Origin: Nocardioides sp.
GTDB lineage: Bacteria > Actinomycetota > Actinomycetes > Propionibacteriales > Nocardioidaceae
Length of the DNA stretch: 64,000 nucleotides
Assembly: GCA_037045645.1 (NCBI GenBank)
Contig: JBAOIH010000001.1
Span: forward strand, 1,116,001 to 1,180,000
Direction of reading: 5' to 3'
In this document: piece after piece, positions 16,680 through 24,900 of the stretch
Layout: each line of letters opens with the position of its first letter
Position numbering within the stretch: position 1 is the stretch's first letter
The notes under the pieces: generated by a model
Told to the model about the DNA's origin: nothing
The model's input: only the letters and a program-made list of their open reading frames with translations
The model's database searches: none
Position numbers and translations under genes: made by a program

Positions 16680-17990
16680 TCAGGCCGGCCCGATCACCTG
16701 AGCGACCAGGGCCGCTGACAGCCCGACGGCTGGGACTCCGGCTCCAGGAGTTGCGTGCGCACCAGCGGCATAAACGCCCGGGATCGGCGTACGCGGACCC
16801 AGCCGTGCGGCTACCGTGCCGCGGCCCTCCCACCGCACGCCCATCGGTGAGCCGGCGAACTGCTCGACCTGTTCACGGGGGGTGTGATCGAGGCGGCGTA
16901 CGACCTGAGCTCGGACATCGAGACCGCCGCGAGCCAGGGCACGCAGCAGGTCCTCACCCAGCATGCCGCGGACGTGAACGGTCCAGGCGTGGTGCCCCTC
17001 GGGGGCTTGGCCGCCGGTGCGTACGGTCAACGTCGGGTCACCGTGCAGTACGACCTCCGCCGGCAGGTCGGGCACCTCGCCCTCCAGGCCCAGGAAGCAC
17101 ACGGTCGGGGGGAGCGCGGGCATCGTCTTGCGTACGGAAGGAGCCAGCGCGGGCACTCGGCGGGGATCGATCGCGACCACCACAGCGTCGGTGTCGAGGT
17201 CTCCCTCGCTGGTGTGTACGCCGACGGCGCGACCGTCCCGCACGGCCACGTCGCGTACGTCTGTGTTCAAGCTGATCTTGACCTTGCGGGTGCTCAGGCG
17301 CGTGACCAGGGCGTCGGTGAGCGCGGAGAGGCCGAAGGATCCGGCTGGACCGGGGATCGTCCAGAGGCCGAAGTTCTGCTCCAGATAGGCCGTGAGCCCG
17401 ACCCACGCGGGGACGTCGCGCGGGTCATGACCTTGGGAGACGGCGTCGTAGGTGGCCAGGTGCTTGAGCCGCTCGTCCTTGAATGTCTTGCGCAGCCGTC
17501 TATGCAGGCTGGTGCGCTCGCGCAGGATCGCGGTCGCCGCCCGCTCGGCGTGGCGGGGATCGTACGGCCTCTCGTAGTAGTCGCGGCGCAGCGTGTGCCA
17601 CACGTCGGCGAAGGAGTCGACGTACGACAGCCACGCGTCGCCCGCGCTCGTGGCTGCTTGCACCGCGTCGTACTGGCCCGCTCGGGTCTCGCCGGGCAGG
17701 GCGATCACGCTGCCGTCCTCGAAGCGGTGCTCGCGGATGATCGGCACGGGGACGAGGTCGAGTTCGCGTTCCAACGGGCGGCCGGACTTGCGGAAGAGAT
17801 CGCGTACGACCGCCGGCAGGCCGGTGGTGGTCGGCCCGTTCTCCCAGGCGAAACCACCCTCCATGGTGCGCGACATCGCGCCGCCGAGGGCTCCCGAACG
17901 CTCCAGGAGGGTGACGTCATGGCCGAGTTTGGCCAAGCGGGCGGCACTGGCGAGTCCGCCGAAGCCGCCTCCGAGCACCGTGACGCGCAT
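16680..17990 (-). CDS. FAD-dependent phytoene desaturase-like oxidoreductase
   Basis: This 436-residue flavoprotein starts with a Rossmann dinucleotide motif (VTVLGGGFGGLASAARLAKLGHDVTLLER) followed by GALGGAMS and ENGPTTTGLP, typical of the CrtI and amine-oxidase group. The C-terminal GVYAAGAHATPGAGVPAVGLSAALVAQ closes the FAD site. Carotenoid desaturases are usually about 500 residues, so this is a shorter relative. With a polyprenyl synthase gene nearby an isoprenoid substrate is plausible but not shown. Its ATG overlaps the stop of the DUF4126 gene by one base (TGATG). Confidence 0.8.
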   Translation of the reverse strand: MRVTVLGGGFGGLASAARLAKLGHDVTLLERSGALGGAMSRTMEGGFAWENGPTTTGLPAVVRDLFRKSGRPLERELDLVPVPIIREHRFEDGSVIALPGETRAGQYDAVQAATSAGDAWLSYVDSFADVWHTLRRDYYERPYDPRHAERAATAILRERTSLHRRLRKTFKDERLKHLATYDAVSQGHDPRDVPAWVGLTAYLEQNFGLWTIPGPAGSFGLSALTDALVTRLSTRKVKISLNTDVRDVAVRDGRAVGVHTSEGDLDTDAVVVAIDPRRVPALAPSVRKTMPALPPTVCFLGLEGEVPDLPAEVVLHGDPTLTVRTGGQAPEGHHAWTVHVRGMLGEDLLRALARGGLDVRAQVVRRLDHTPREQVEQFAGSPMGVRWEGRGTVAARLGPRTPIPGVYAAGAHATPGAGVPAVGLSAALVAQVIGPA

Positions 17991-18589
17991 CAGGTGGCCA
18001 GTTGCGCAGGGTCTTTGCGCTTCCAGCGCCGCCAGCCGCGACGGATGAAGCGGGCGAGGAAGAACAGCCCGATGAGTCCGATCAGCAGCAGTGCTCCGGC
18101 AATGCTCGCCGCGATCTGGGGGTGATTGACGGCCAGGCCCACGACGCCTAGGACGGCGACGTCCTCACTGACACTGGCGACGAAGTTGGAGGCAGGCTCG
18201 GGGGAGGCGTTGATCGCCAGTCGTCCACCGGACTTCACCAGATGGGACAAGAAGGCCGCCAGACCACCGGTGACACCGGCGACGGCGTCGTTGAGGTTGC
18301 CCGCCTCGCCAGCAAGCAAGACGCCGATCACCGCGCCGACCGTGGGGCGGATCGCGGTCGAGATCGCATCCCAGGTCGAGTCGAGGTAGGGGATCTTGTC
18401 GGCGATGAACTCCATCGCGTAGAGGAACGTTGCGGCGCCCAGGACGTCCCAGCGTTGCAGAACGTCGGGAATCTCGGTGAAGTTGTTGAGGCGGTCGGCG
18501 ACGCCGAGCACCAACACGACGAGGTAGGCGTTGAGGCCGCTGGCCCAACCGCTCGAGAAGACCAACGGCAAGGTGCCCATGGTGCTCAC
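17990..18589 (-). CDS. DUF4126 family membrane protein
   Basis: The 199-residue protein has about five hydrophobic segments. It opens with SSGWASGLNAYLVVLVLG and continues with LYAMEFIADKIPYLDSTWDAI, a family signature, plus Gly/Ala-rich helices (TVGAVIGVLLAG) and a basic tail (RFIRRGWRRWKRK). The start could be ATG 18589 or the in-frame ATG at 18580. No function is assigned to the family. It is the upstream partner of the CrtI-like gene. Confidence 0.8.
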   Translation of the reverse strand: MSTMGTLPLVFSSGWASGLNAYLVVLVLGVADRLNNFTEIPDVLQRWDVLGAATFLYAMEFIADKIPYLDSTWDAISTAIRPTVGAVIGVLLAGEAGNLNDAVAGVTGGLAAFLSHLVKSGGRLAINASPEPASNFVASVSEDVAVLGVVGLAVNHPQIAASIAGALLLIGLIGLFFLARFIRRGWRRWKRKDPAQLAT

Positions 18590-18668
18590 TTTCTGCTGCG
18601 CCGCCTGCGTGGCGGCGTCGAGAGGAAAACTACCGCCGTGCCGGCGCTATTCCGGGCTCTTCGCCCTG

Positions 18669-19139
18669 TCAGGCTACGTCGATCTCGACGGCGTCGGTCA
18701 TCTGCTGGAGTTCTTCGTACGTCGTGGAGAAGACCGCCGCCGGGTGGCCGGCCGCGGCCCAGATCTCGTCGTACTGCCGCAGCCAGGGGTCGAGATAGGT
18801 CGCGATCGGGGCGGGGTGCGCGATGGGAGACACCCCGCCGATGACCTGCCCGGTGTGCTGCTTGACGAACTCAGGGGTGGCGCGAGCGAGCTTGTCGACG
18901 CCGATCGTGGCGGCTGCCTTCTTGGTATCCACGCGATGCCCGCCGGAGGTCAGGATCAGGATCGGCGTGCCATCGGCGTCGAAGAGCAGGCTGTTGGCGA
19001 TCGCACCGACCGCGCAGCCCAAGGCATCGGCGGCCAGAGCCGCAGTGTGCACGGAGTCGGGAAGGATGACGACCCGTCCGGTGCCGCCCCGTAGGCTGTG
19101 CTCGGTCTTGAAGCGGGTGATCGCCTGGTGCTCGCTCAT
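18669..19139 (-). CDS. YbaK/EbsC-type aminoacyl-tRNA deacylase
   Basis: The 156-residue protein belongs to the YbaK/ProX editing family, which clears mischarged tRNAs. GCAVGAIANSLLFDADGTPILILTSGGHRVDTKKAAA contains the conserved Lys region, and VIGGVSPIAHPAPIATYLD the Gly-Gly-Val-Ser-Pro motif. Substrate specificity cannot be read from the sequence. A second family member lies at 60293-60784 and is only distantly similar. A TAAGGT -10 box on the minus strand, eight bases before the ATG, suggests a leaderless transcript. Confidence 0.87.
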   Translation of the reverse strand: MSEHQAITRFKTEHSLRGGTGRVVILPDSVHTAALAADALGCAVGAIANSLLFDADGTPILILTSGGHRVDTKKAAATIGVDKLARATPEFVKQHTGQVIGGVSPIAHPAPIATYLDPWLRQYDEIWAAAGHPAAVFSTTYEELQQMTDAVEIDVA

Positions 19140-19147
19140 GGCATCGG

Positions 19148-19153
19148 ACCTTA
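19148..19153 (-). promoter_or_regulatory. -10 box of the YbaK-type gene, leaderless arrangement
   Basis: On the minus strand TAAGGT is separated from the ATG at 19139 by eight bases. This fits a transcript that starts at the initiation codon. Confidence 0.45.
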
Positions 19154-19188
19154 GTGAAACTTCCTCGCGAAAGTTGTGGTGGCCACAG

Positions 19189-19659
19189 ATGGCGCAGTCG
19201 CGTCCCGCATCCGTACGACGTGTGGTCGCCTTGGTGTACGCGATGCTCGGCCTGCTGGCCGTCGGAACGGCGCTGACCTTCGTGTATCACGAGCAGTTGA
19301 TCTTGTCGTGGGCCGAAGGCAACGAGGCGGCACAGACCATCTTGCGCGACGGTGGCATCGAGGCACTCGAACGCAGCGCGATCCACGTGCCGGGCTTCTC
19401 GGCGTTGGCGATCACCTCGTGCGTCACCTACGCGATGCTGGCCTGGGTGCTGGTGGCGTTCCTGCTCGGTCGCCACCACTGGGCGCGCTGGTCGCTGGTG
19501 GCGGTGATGGGATTCACGGCCTTTATGGGGGCGCTCGGTCTGGCGCAGTCCTTGCCGGTGCCTTTCGTGATCGTGTCGGCAGCCGGGGTCTTGATGGCGC
19601 TTGCGACGATCTTCTTCCTCTTCCGACGCGACCTGGGCGATTATCTGCGCCTGCTCTGA
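19189..19659 (+). CDS. small integral membrane protein, function unknown
   Basis: The 156-residue protein has four hydrophobic stretches: about 11-32, 70-93, 102-120 and 125-143. A hydrophilic loop of about 35 residues (LSWAEGNEAAQTILRDGGIEALE) lies between the first two. I do not recognise a family with confidence; several actinobacterial proteins of this size and layout are unannotated. The ATG lies 50 bp from the divergent YbaK-type gene, so the two share a short promoter region. Confidence 0.6.
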   Translation: MAQSRPASVRRVVALVYAMLGLLAVGTALTFVYHEQLILSWAEGNEAAQTILRDGGIEALERSAIHVPGFSALAITSCVTYAMLAWVLVAFLLGRHHWARWSLVAVMGFTAFMGALGLAQSLPVPFVIVSAAGVLMALATIFFLFRRDLGDYLRLL

Positions 19660-20059
19660 GGGGCTGCGGAGGGTAAGCGATTGCGACTAAAGCATGGCTT
19701 CCGGTCCGGGGGGTGAGCGTACGCTCACGGAACCGAGCAAACCCATTCGCGCCCGTGAGGTATGGAAATGGCGAAACGACACCAGGTCGGAAGACACTGA
19801 TCCAAGAGAGTTGTCGGCCACAGAAAATCGAAACCCTTGGCGCGCCACTGAACGTCGCCACGATATTGCCCATATCTCCCCAACGCGCCAGTCGGGCTCG
19901 GGCCCCAAAAATGGTCTACTTGAACTGCTGGTGGGCAAGAATAGGAATATTCGCTACATGCGGGGTAATTGGGTGTTTCAAAGATGGCAATATTGAATGT
20001 CTTTACGCGTACCCGAGTTCCAACAAGGACAATCCCACGACGTAGGATAGAGGAGAATC
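19660..20059. other. 400-bp intergenic region of lower G+C, no convincing gene
   Basis: By eye the stretch from about 19740 to 20040 is near 50% G+C, well below its surroundings, with runs such as CCAAAAATGG and GGAATATTCG. Short frames exist in several phases but show no third-position GC bias, so I do not call them genes. It holds one perfect 16-bp palindrome (19713-19728). It may be the remains of transferred DNA or a long promoter region for the secreted protein downstream. Confidence 0.5.
19713..19728. promoter_or_regulatory. perfect 16-bp palindrome, candidate TetR-type operator
   Basis: GTGAGCGTACGCTCAC is a perfect palindrome. Its core resembles operators of actinobacterial TetR-family repressors. 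No TetR gene is in the window, and the nearest genes are the small membrane protein (upstream) and the secreted protein (330 bp downstream). Confidence 0.4.
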
Positions 20060-20794
20060 GTGGAATTCAAGTCATTCAGCCCCATCCTTGCCGCTGCCAG
20101 TGTCGCCTTGGTGCTCTCGGGAGGCATCGCCTTAGCGACGACGCTGCACTCCTCGACTTCTGAGGCGACCGCTGCCACGCCTGCGCGCGTCGTGTCGAGC
20201 ATGAGTGAACTTGCCGTCGCCGCCGAGTCCACCTTGGGCCAGACGATTGTGAAGTGGTCGGATGGCTCGTCTCGTGCGCAGCTCTATGACGGCGATGCTC
20301 GCGGACTCTCATCCTCGGAGTTAGATCAGGCTCGGGCTGCCGCCGTCTACTACCGCACGTCTGACGGATCGCACACCTGGGAATACGTCACCGGTGTGGC
20401 GGTCGATCGGCCGACCGAGCCCATGGGTTGTCCATCCCTGGGGTCGAATGGACCGCTTTTCGAATGCGAGGAGAGCGGATCGGTGGCCGACGGCACCTAT
20501 ACCCGCACCACCAGCACGTTGTCGATCCGCGTGGGTGGCACCGACAAGGACCCGCTCTTCACGACGACCGAGAATGTGCAGGAGCAGGTGCGAGAACATC
20601 CAGAGGATGCGCGCCTGATTCGCGAGGTCCGATCGTTTCGCGAAGGCAGTTATGTGAAGGTGGCGGAATTCGTCTACGGCAGTGAATCACTCGAACTGGC
20701 TGATGCTTTCCTGCTCAATGCAGCGGCAATGCAAGACATCGTCTCGGCCGACGAGTTGAATCTTCGTTTGCCGACTTCACTGTCGGCTGATTGA
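20060..20794 (+). CDS. secreted hypothetical protein
   Basis: The 244-residue protein begins with a signal peptide (positively charged start, hydrophobic 8-27, likely cleavage after ALA near 26). The mature part is Ser/Thr/Glu-rich with a single Cys pair (Cys in MGCPSLG and LFECEES) and no family I recognise. The GTG start is preceded by GAGGAG with proper spacing. Codon use is less GC-biased at the third position than in neighbours (TTA, TCA and GAA are present), which fits the low-GC upstream region and hints at recent acquisition. Confidence 0.65.
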   Translation: MEFKSFSPILAAASVALVLSGGIALATTLHSSTSEATAATPARVVSSMSELAVAAESTLGQTIVKWSDGSSRAQLYDGDARGLSSSELDQARAAAVYYRTSDGSHTWEYVTGVAVDRPTEPMGCPSLGSNGPLFECEESGSVADGTYTRTTSTLSIRVGGTDKDPLFTTTENVQEQVREHPEDARLIREVRSFREGSYVKVAEFVYGSESLELADAFLLNAAAMQDIVSADELNLRLPTSLSAD

Positions 20795-20844
20795 GCCTCG
20801 CGTCCACCGGTTGATCGGGGGTGGATCTCACCTCGGTTGCGCCA

Positions 20845-20904
20845 AAGAACTGCGGCCTTGGTGACCCCAGCTGCGCGGGATGCTCTCCCGGGGCCGCAGT
20901 TCTT
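20845..20904. repeat. 13-bp inverted repeat with 34-bp loop
   Basis: AAGAACTGCGGCC (20845-20857) is exactly complementary to GGCCGCAGTTCTT (20892-20904). It lies downstream of the secreted-protein gene and could end its transcript, although the loop is long and there is no U-run. Only this one copy was noticed in the window. Confidence 0.6.
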
Positions 20905-21021
20905 CGAGCCCGGGGGACGGTCGGTTAAGGCTGCGCTGAGCGATTGAGCGTACGTCGTCTGGGCCGAGGGCAGCCGAAATGTCGGTCCTCGGTGCTGTGA
21001 TCAGTTTCGATCTTGCGTCAT

Positions 21022-21037
21022 TCGAACAGATGTTCGA
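21022..21037. promoter_or_regulatory. SOS box (LexA binding site)
   Basis: TCGAACAGATGTTCGA matches the actinobacterial LexA consensus TCGAAC-N4-GTTCGA at every conserved position. It is 46 bp before the ATG of the DUF6504 gene and heads the DUF6504 / HEPN / dnaE2 cluster, predicting induction by DNA damage. Confidence 0.88.
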
Positions 21038-21082
21038 TACTGGATGCAGGGAGTCGAGGCCGGTGCGGCATGAGGAGGAGCG

Positions 21083-21439
21083 ATGAGGCGGTACGAGGAT
21101 CTGGTGGAGGTCCGGCGGGGAGTCGTCGGCGGGGCCGTGGGCGAGCCCGGCGAGGAAGGACCGGCGCAGTTCTTGTGGCGAGGGCGGCTGTGGAAGGTGC
21201 GCACGGTGCTGGCGCACTGGGTGGAGACCGGATCGTGGTGGCACTCCGACCGAGTGCGGGCCGTGGTGGGCAGCGACGACGCTGAGTTGGCTGGGGAGTC
21301 GGCTGGCTCGACCGATCTGCTCGCGGAGCGGGAGTTCTGGCGGGTCGAAGCCGGTCGCGGAGAAGGCGACGGCGGCGTCTTCGACCTGTCCTTCTCCTGG
21401 GACGAGGGCAGTTGGCAGCTCGTCGGCTGCGTGGATTGA
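21083..21439 (+). CDS. DUF6504 family protein of the SOS mutagenesis cluster
   Basis: The 118-residue protein opens MRRYEDLVEVRRGV and is dominated by aromatic and charged strands (FLWRGRLWKVRTVLAHWVETGSWW, EFWRVEAG, FDLSFSWDEGSWQLVGCVD), which I recognise as the small DUF6504 protein that accompanies DinB and DnaE2 genes in actinobacteria. It is the first gene after the SOS box, with a GAGGAGG ribosome site. A scaffold or adaptor role for translesion synthesis is inferred from context only. Confidence 0.75.
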   Translation: MRRYEDLVEVRRGVVGGAVGEPGEEGPAQFLWRGRLWKVRTVLAHWVETGSWWHSDRVRAVVGSDDAELAGESAGSTDLLAEREFWRVEAGRGEGDGGVFDLSFSWDEGSWQLVGCVD

Positions 21440-21450
21440 GGCAGATCGCG

Positions 21451-21897
21451 ATGTCCGATTTCCAGAGTCCACACAACCTCCCGGCGAGCACCCACTCCTA
21501 TCTGGCGCGGGCGGCTGAGTCGCTGCACGAGGCCATCACCAGCACCGACGTGCCGACTCGCTATGCCTGCGCCCATGTGGCGGCGCTGCGGGCCGCGGCC
21601 GCCCTGCTGGCGGCCAAGGCGCGCCCGGCCGCCGGTCGCCGACGCCCTCAGAAGAACGCCTGGGTGCTGCTGGCCGAGGTCGCCCCCGAGCTTTCCGAGT
21701 GGGCCGGCTTCTTTGCTGCCGGGGCGGGCAAGCGTGCCGCTGCGGAGGCGGGTTCGACCCGGGCGGTCTGCGAACGTGAGGCCGATGACCTGGTCCGTGA
21801 CGCAGACCGGTTCCTCTCAGTGGTCGAGCAGCAACTCGGGATGATGCCGCACGTGGCTTTGCCGGCACAGATCGCGGTGCCGTCGCGCACCGCCTGA
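21451..21897 (+). CDS. SAV_6107-type HEPN-domain protein
   Basis: The 148-residue all-helical protein starts 11 bases after the DUF6504 stop. It carries SYLARAAESLHEAITSTDVPTRYACAHVAALRAAAALLAAK and an Arg-rich loop (RPAAGRRRPQKNAW), as in the SAV_6107 HEPN family found next to dnaE2. Many HEPN proteins are RNases with an RxxxxH motif, but I do not see a clear one here, so a structural role is equally possible. It ends 15 bases before dnaE2 and is almost certainly co-transcribed from the SOS promoter. Confidence 0.75.
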   Translation: MSDFQSPHNLPASTHSYLARAAESLHEAITSTDVPTRYACAHVAALRAAAALLAAKARPAAGRRRPQKNAWVLLAEVAPELSEWAGFFAAGAGKRAAAEAGSTRAVCEREADDLVRDADRFLSVVEQQLGMMPHVALPAQIAVPSRTA

Positions 21898-21912
21898 TCT
21901 GGGGGATCGACC

Positions 21913-24900
21913 ATGGACCCCTTCGTGCATCTGCACGTCGCCTCGGGCTATTCGCTGCGCTATGGCGCGTCGCATCCACGCACGCTGGTCGAGCGCGCCG
22001 CGGAGCAGGAGATGGACACCCTTGCCCTCACCGATCGCGACGGCACCTATGGCGCGGTGAAGTTCGCCCGGGCCTGCTCGGCCGCTGGCATCCGGCCGGT
22101 GCTGGGCGTGGATCTGGCCTATCGCCCCGCTGGTCTCGACCCTTCGACTGGGCTCAGGACGAACTCGGCTCGACCACCTGCATCGGGTCGTGCTGCACCA
22201 GTGCGCGGCGGGGCGTTTCGTGATCTGTCTTTCGAGCAGGGTGGGCTGCCGCGGGTCACGCTGCTCGCTCATGCCGGTGGGCCTGGTGGGGGACGTGCGG
22301 GCTGGGCCGCGATCTGTCGACTCGTCTCGGCGGTCCATCTCGCGGGCGAGCGGGGCGACCCCGTCGCCACGCTCGACCTGATCGCCCCCTGGCTCGGCTC
22401 GGGCGATGTGCTGGTGCTGCTCGGACCCTCGACCGAGATGGGGCAGGCAGCGTCTCGGCGCCGTGACGACCTCGCGCTGGCGGCGCTTGCGCCGTGGCGC
22501 GAGGTCGTGGCGCCGGGGCGGTTGGTGGTGGAGTTGGTCTCACATCGGCTCCCCGGACAAGACGGTGCCTGGGGGCCGGGCACCTCGGCGCATGCCGCCA
22601 GGATGGCCGGGATCGCCCGTCGGGCCGGGCTTCCCGCCGTACTCACCAACGCGGTGCGTTATGCCGATCGCCTCGACGCGCCCACGGTGGACGTGCTCGA
22701 CTCTGCCCGTCGCCTCGTCGCTCTCGACCGACGTCACCTCGACCGGCGCAACGCCGAGGGCTTCCTCAAGTCCGGCAAGCAGATGCACGAGGTGGCCGAG
22801 GAGATCTGTCGGCTCTCCGGTCTGGGGGAGTCGTCGCGCGAGGCGACCCGACTGCTGGCGACCACTCGCGCGGTGGCCGATCAGTGCGCGCTCGACCCGC
22901 GTACGGATCTGGGGATCGGGGAGGTGCACTTCCCCGAGTTCGAGACGACCTCGGGAGGTGCCGGTGAATCAGTCGTTGGTGTGCCGCCCGCGGATCTGGC
23001 GCTTCGGCTGCGGTGCGAGTCCGCGATCGGTGATCGCTATGGCAGTGCGCCGCGCCAACGCATCTGGAAGCGACTCGACGACGAACTCCAGACCATCGAA
23101 GCGCTCGGCTTCGCGTCCTACTTCCTCACCGTCGGCGACATCGCCGACCTGATCAAGGCCAAGGGCATCCGCGTGGCCGCGCGGGGCTCGGGAGCAGGCA
23201 GCCTGGTCAACTACCTGCTCGGCGTCTCCGGGGTCGACCCGCTGCGCCACGGCCTGTTGATGGAGCGGTTCCTCTCGCCGCTGCGCGGGGCGCTGCCCGA
23301 CATCGACATCGATGTGGAGTCCGCGCGCCGCGAAGAGATCTATCGCGCGATCCTCGATCGCTACGGCGGTGAGCGTTGTGTGTGCGTCTCGATGATGGAC
23401 ACCTATCGGGTGCGCCATGCCGTACGCGATGTCGGTGCCGCGCTCGGCATGCCACCTGGCGAGATCGACTCGATCGCCAAGGCGTTTCCGCACATCCGCG
23501 CCCGCGATGCTCGCACCGCACTGCGCGAGCTCCCCGAGTTGCGGCTGGCCGGACTCAACAGTGAGCGACTCGACCTGATGTTCCGGTTGGTGGAGAGCCT
23601 CGACGGGTTGCCGCGCCACATCGCCGTGCATCCGTGCGGCGTCCTCCTCTCCGACGCCACCCTGCTCGACCGCACCCCGGTCGAAGCGTCGTACGCCGGC
23701 TTCCCGATGAGCCAGTTCGACAAGGACGACGTCGAAGACCTGGGCTTGCTCAAACTCGATGTGCTGGGCATCCGGATGCAGTCGTCGATGGCGTACGCGA
23801 TTAAGGAGATCGCCCGCACCGATGCGGTCGAGGTCGATCTCGACGACGAGGTGCAGGTGTCCTTCGACGACCCGCAGACCTTCGAGATGATCAGCGCCGC
23901 CCGCACGCTCGGGGTCTTCCAGATCGAGTCGCCGGGGCAGCGCGAGTTGGTCGGCAAGTCGGGCATCGACTCGTTCGCCGACATCGTCACCGACATCTCC
24001 CTCTTCCGGCCCGGACCGGTCAAGAGCGACATGATCACGCCCTATCTGGAGGCCAAACAAGGCTGGGACGAACCACTCTTCCTCCACGAGGATCTACGTC
24101 CGATCCTTCAGGAGACGCAAGGGGTCGTGGTCTTCCACGAGCAACTCATCGAGATCATCGCGACCATCGCGGGCGTCAGCAATGCCGAAGGTGACGAGAA
24201 GCGCCGGATGCTCGGTGACGTCGAGGGGATGGCGCAGACCAAGGCGTGGCTCTTCCCGCGTGCGTTGGCTCGTGGGTACGACCTGGCGTTGGTCGAGCGG
24301 ATCTGGAAGGTGATCGAGGCCTTCGCGTCCTTCGGGTTCTGCAAAGCCCATGCTGCGGCGTTCGCACTGCCGACCTATCAGTCAGCCTGGCTCAAAGCGC
24401 ACTGGCCGGCGCATTTCCTGGCCGGCGTGCTCACCCATGACCCGGGCATGTATCCCAAGCGTCTGATCCTCGACGACGCACGCCAGTGCGGCATCACCGT
24501 GCGCGGCCTCGACGTCAACGCCAGCGCACAGCACTACGTCGTCGAGTCGGTGGCGACGGGGGAGGCGGACTCGAAGCCGGACCCACGTGAACGTGGTTGG
24601 CCAGATGGTCGCGCCTTCGCGATCCGGATCGCGTTGGAAGAGGTCAAGGGCATCACCACAGGCGAGATCGAGCGGATCATCGCCGGGCGCGACGAGGGCG
24701 AGGCGCCCTATCGCTCCCTCACCGACTTTTGGCACCGCGCCCACGTCTCGCGCCCGATCGTGGAGCGGTTGGTCCTGGCCGGTGGCTTCGACTCGATCTA
24801 TCGGATCGGCGCGGCGGTGTCGCGAGCAGAGCGGACGTACGACCGGGTCACCCGGCGCGATCTGCTGCTGCAGGTGGCCGATCTCGACCGCTTCGGCAAG

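Noticed and set aside
19713..20045. 110-residue frame in the low-GC gap
   Set aside because: No third-position bias, no ribosome site and no family; I describe the region as non-coding.
22969..24087. 372-residue minus-strand frame opposite dnaE2
   Set aside because: Low-complexity antisense reading of the polymerase domain; the plus-strand protein is conserved throughout.
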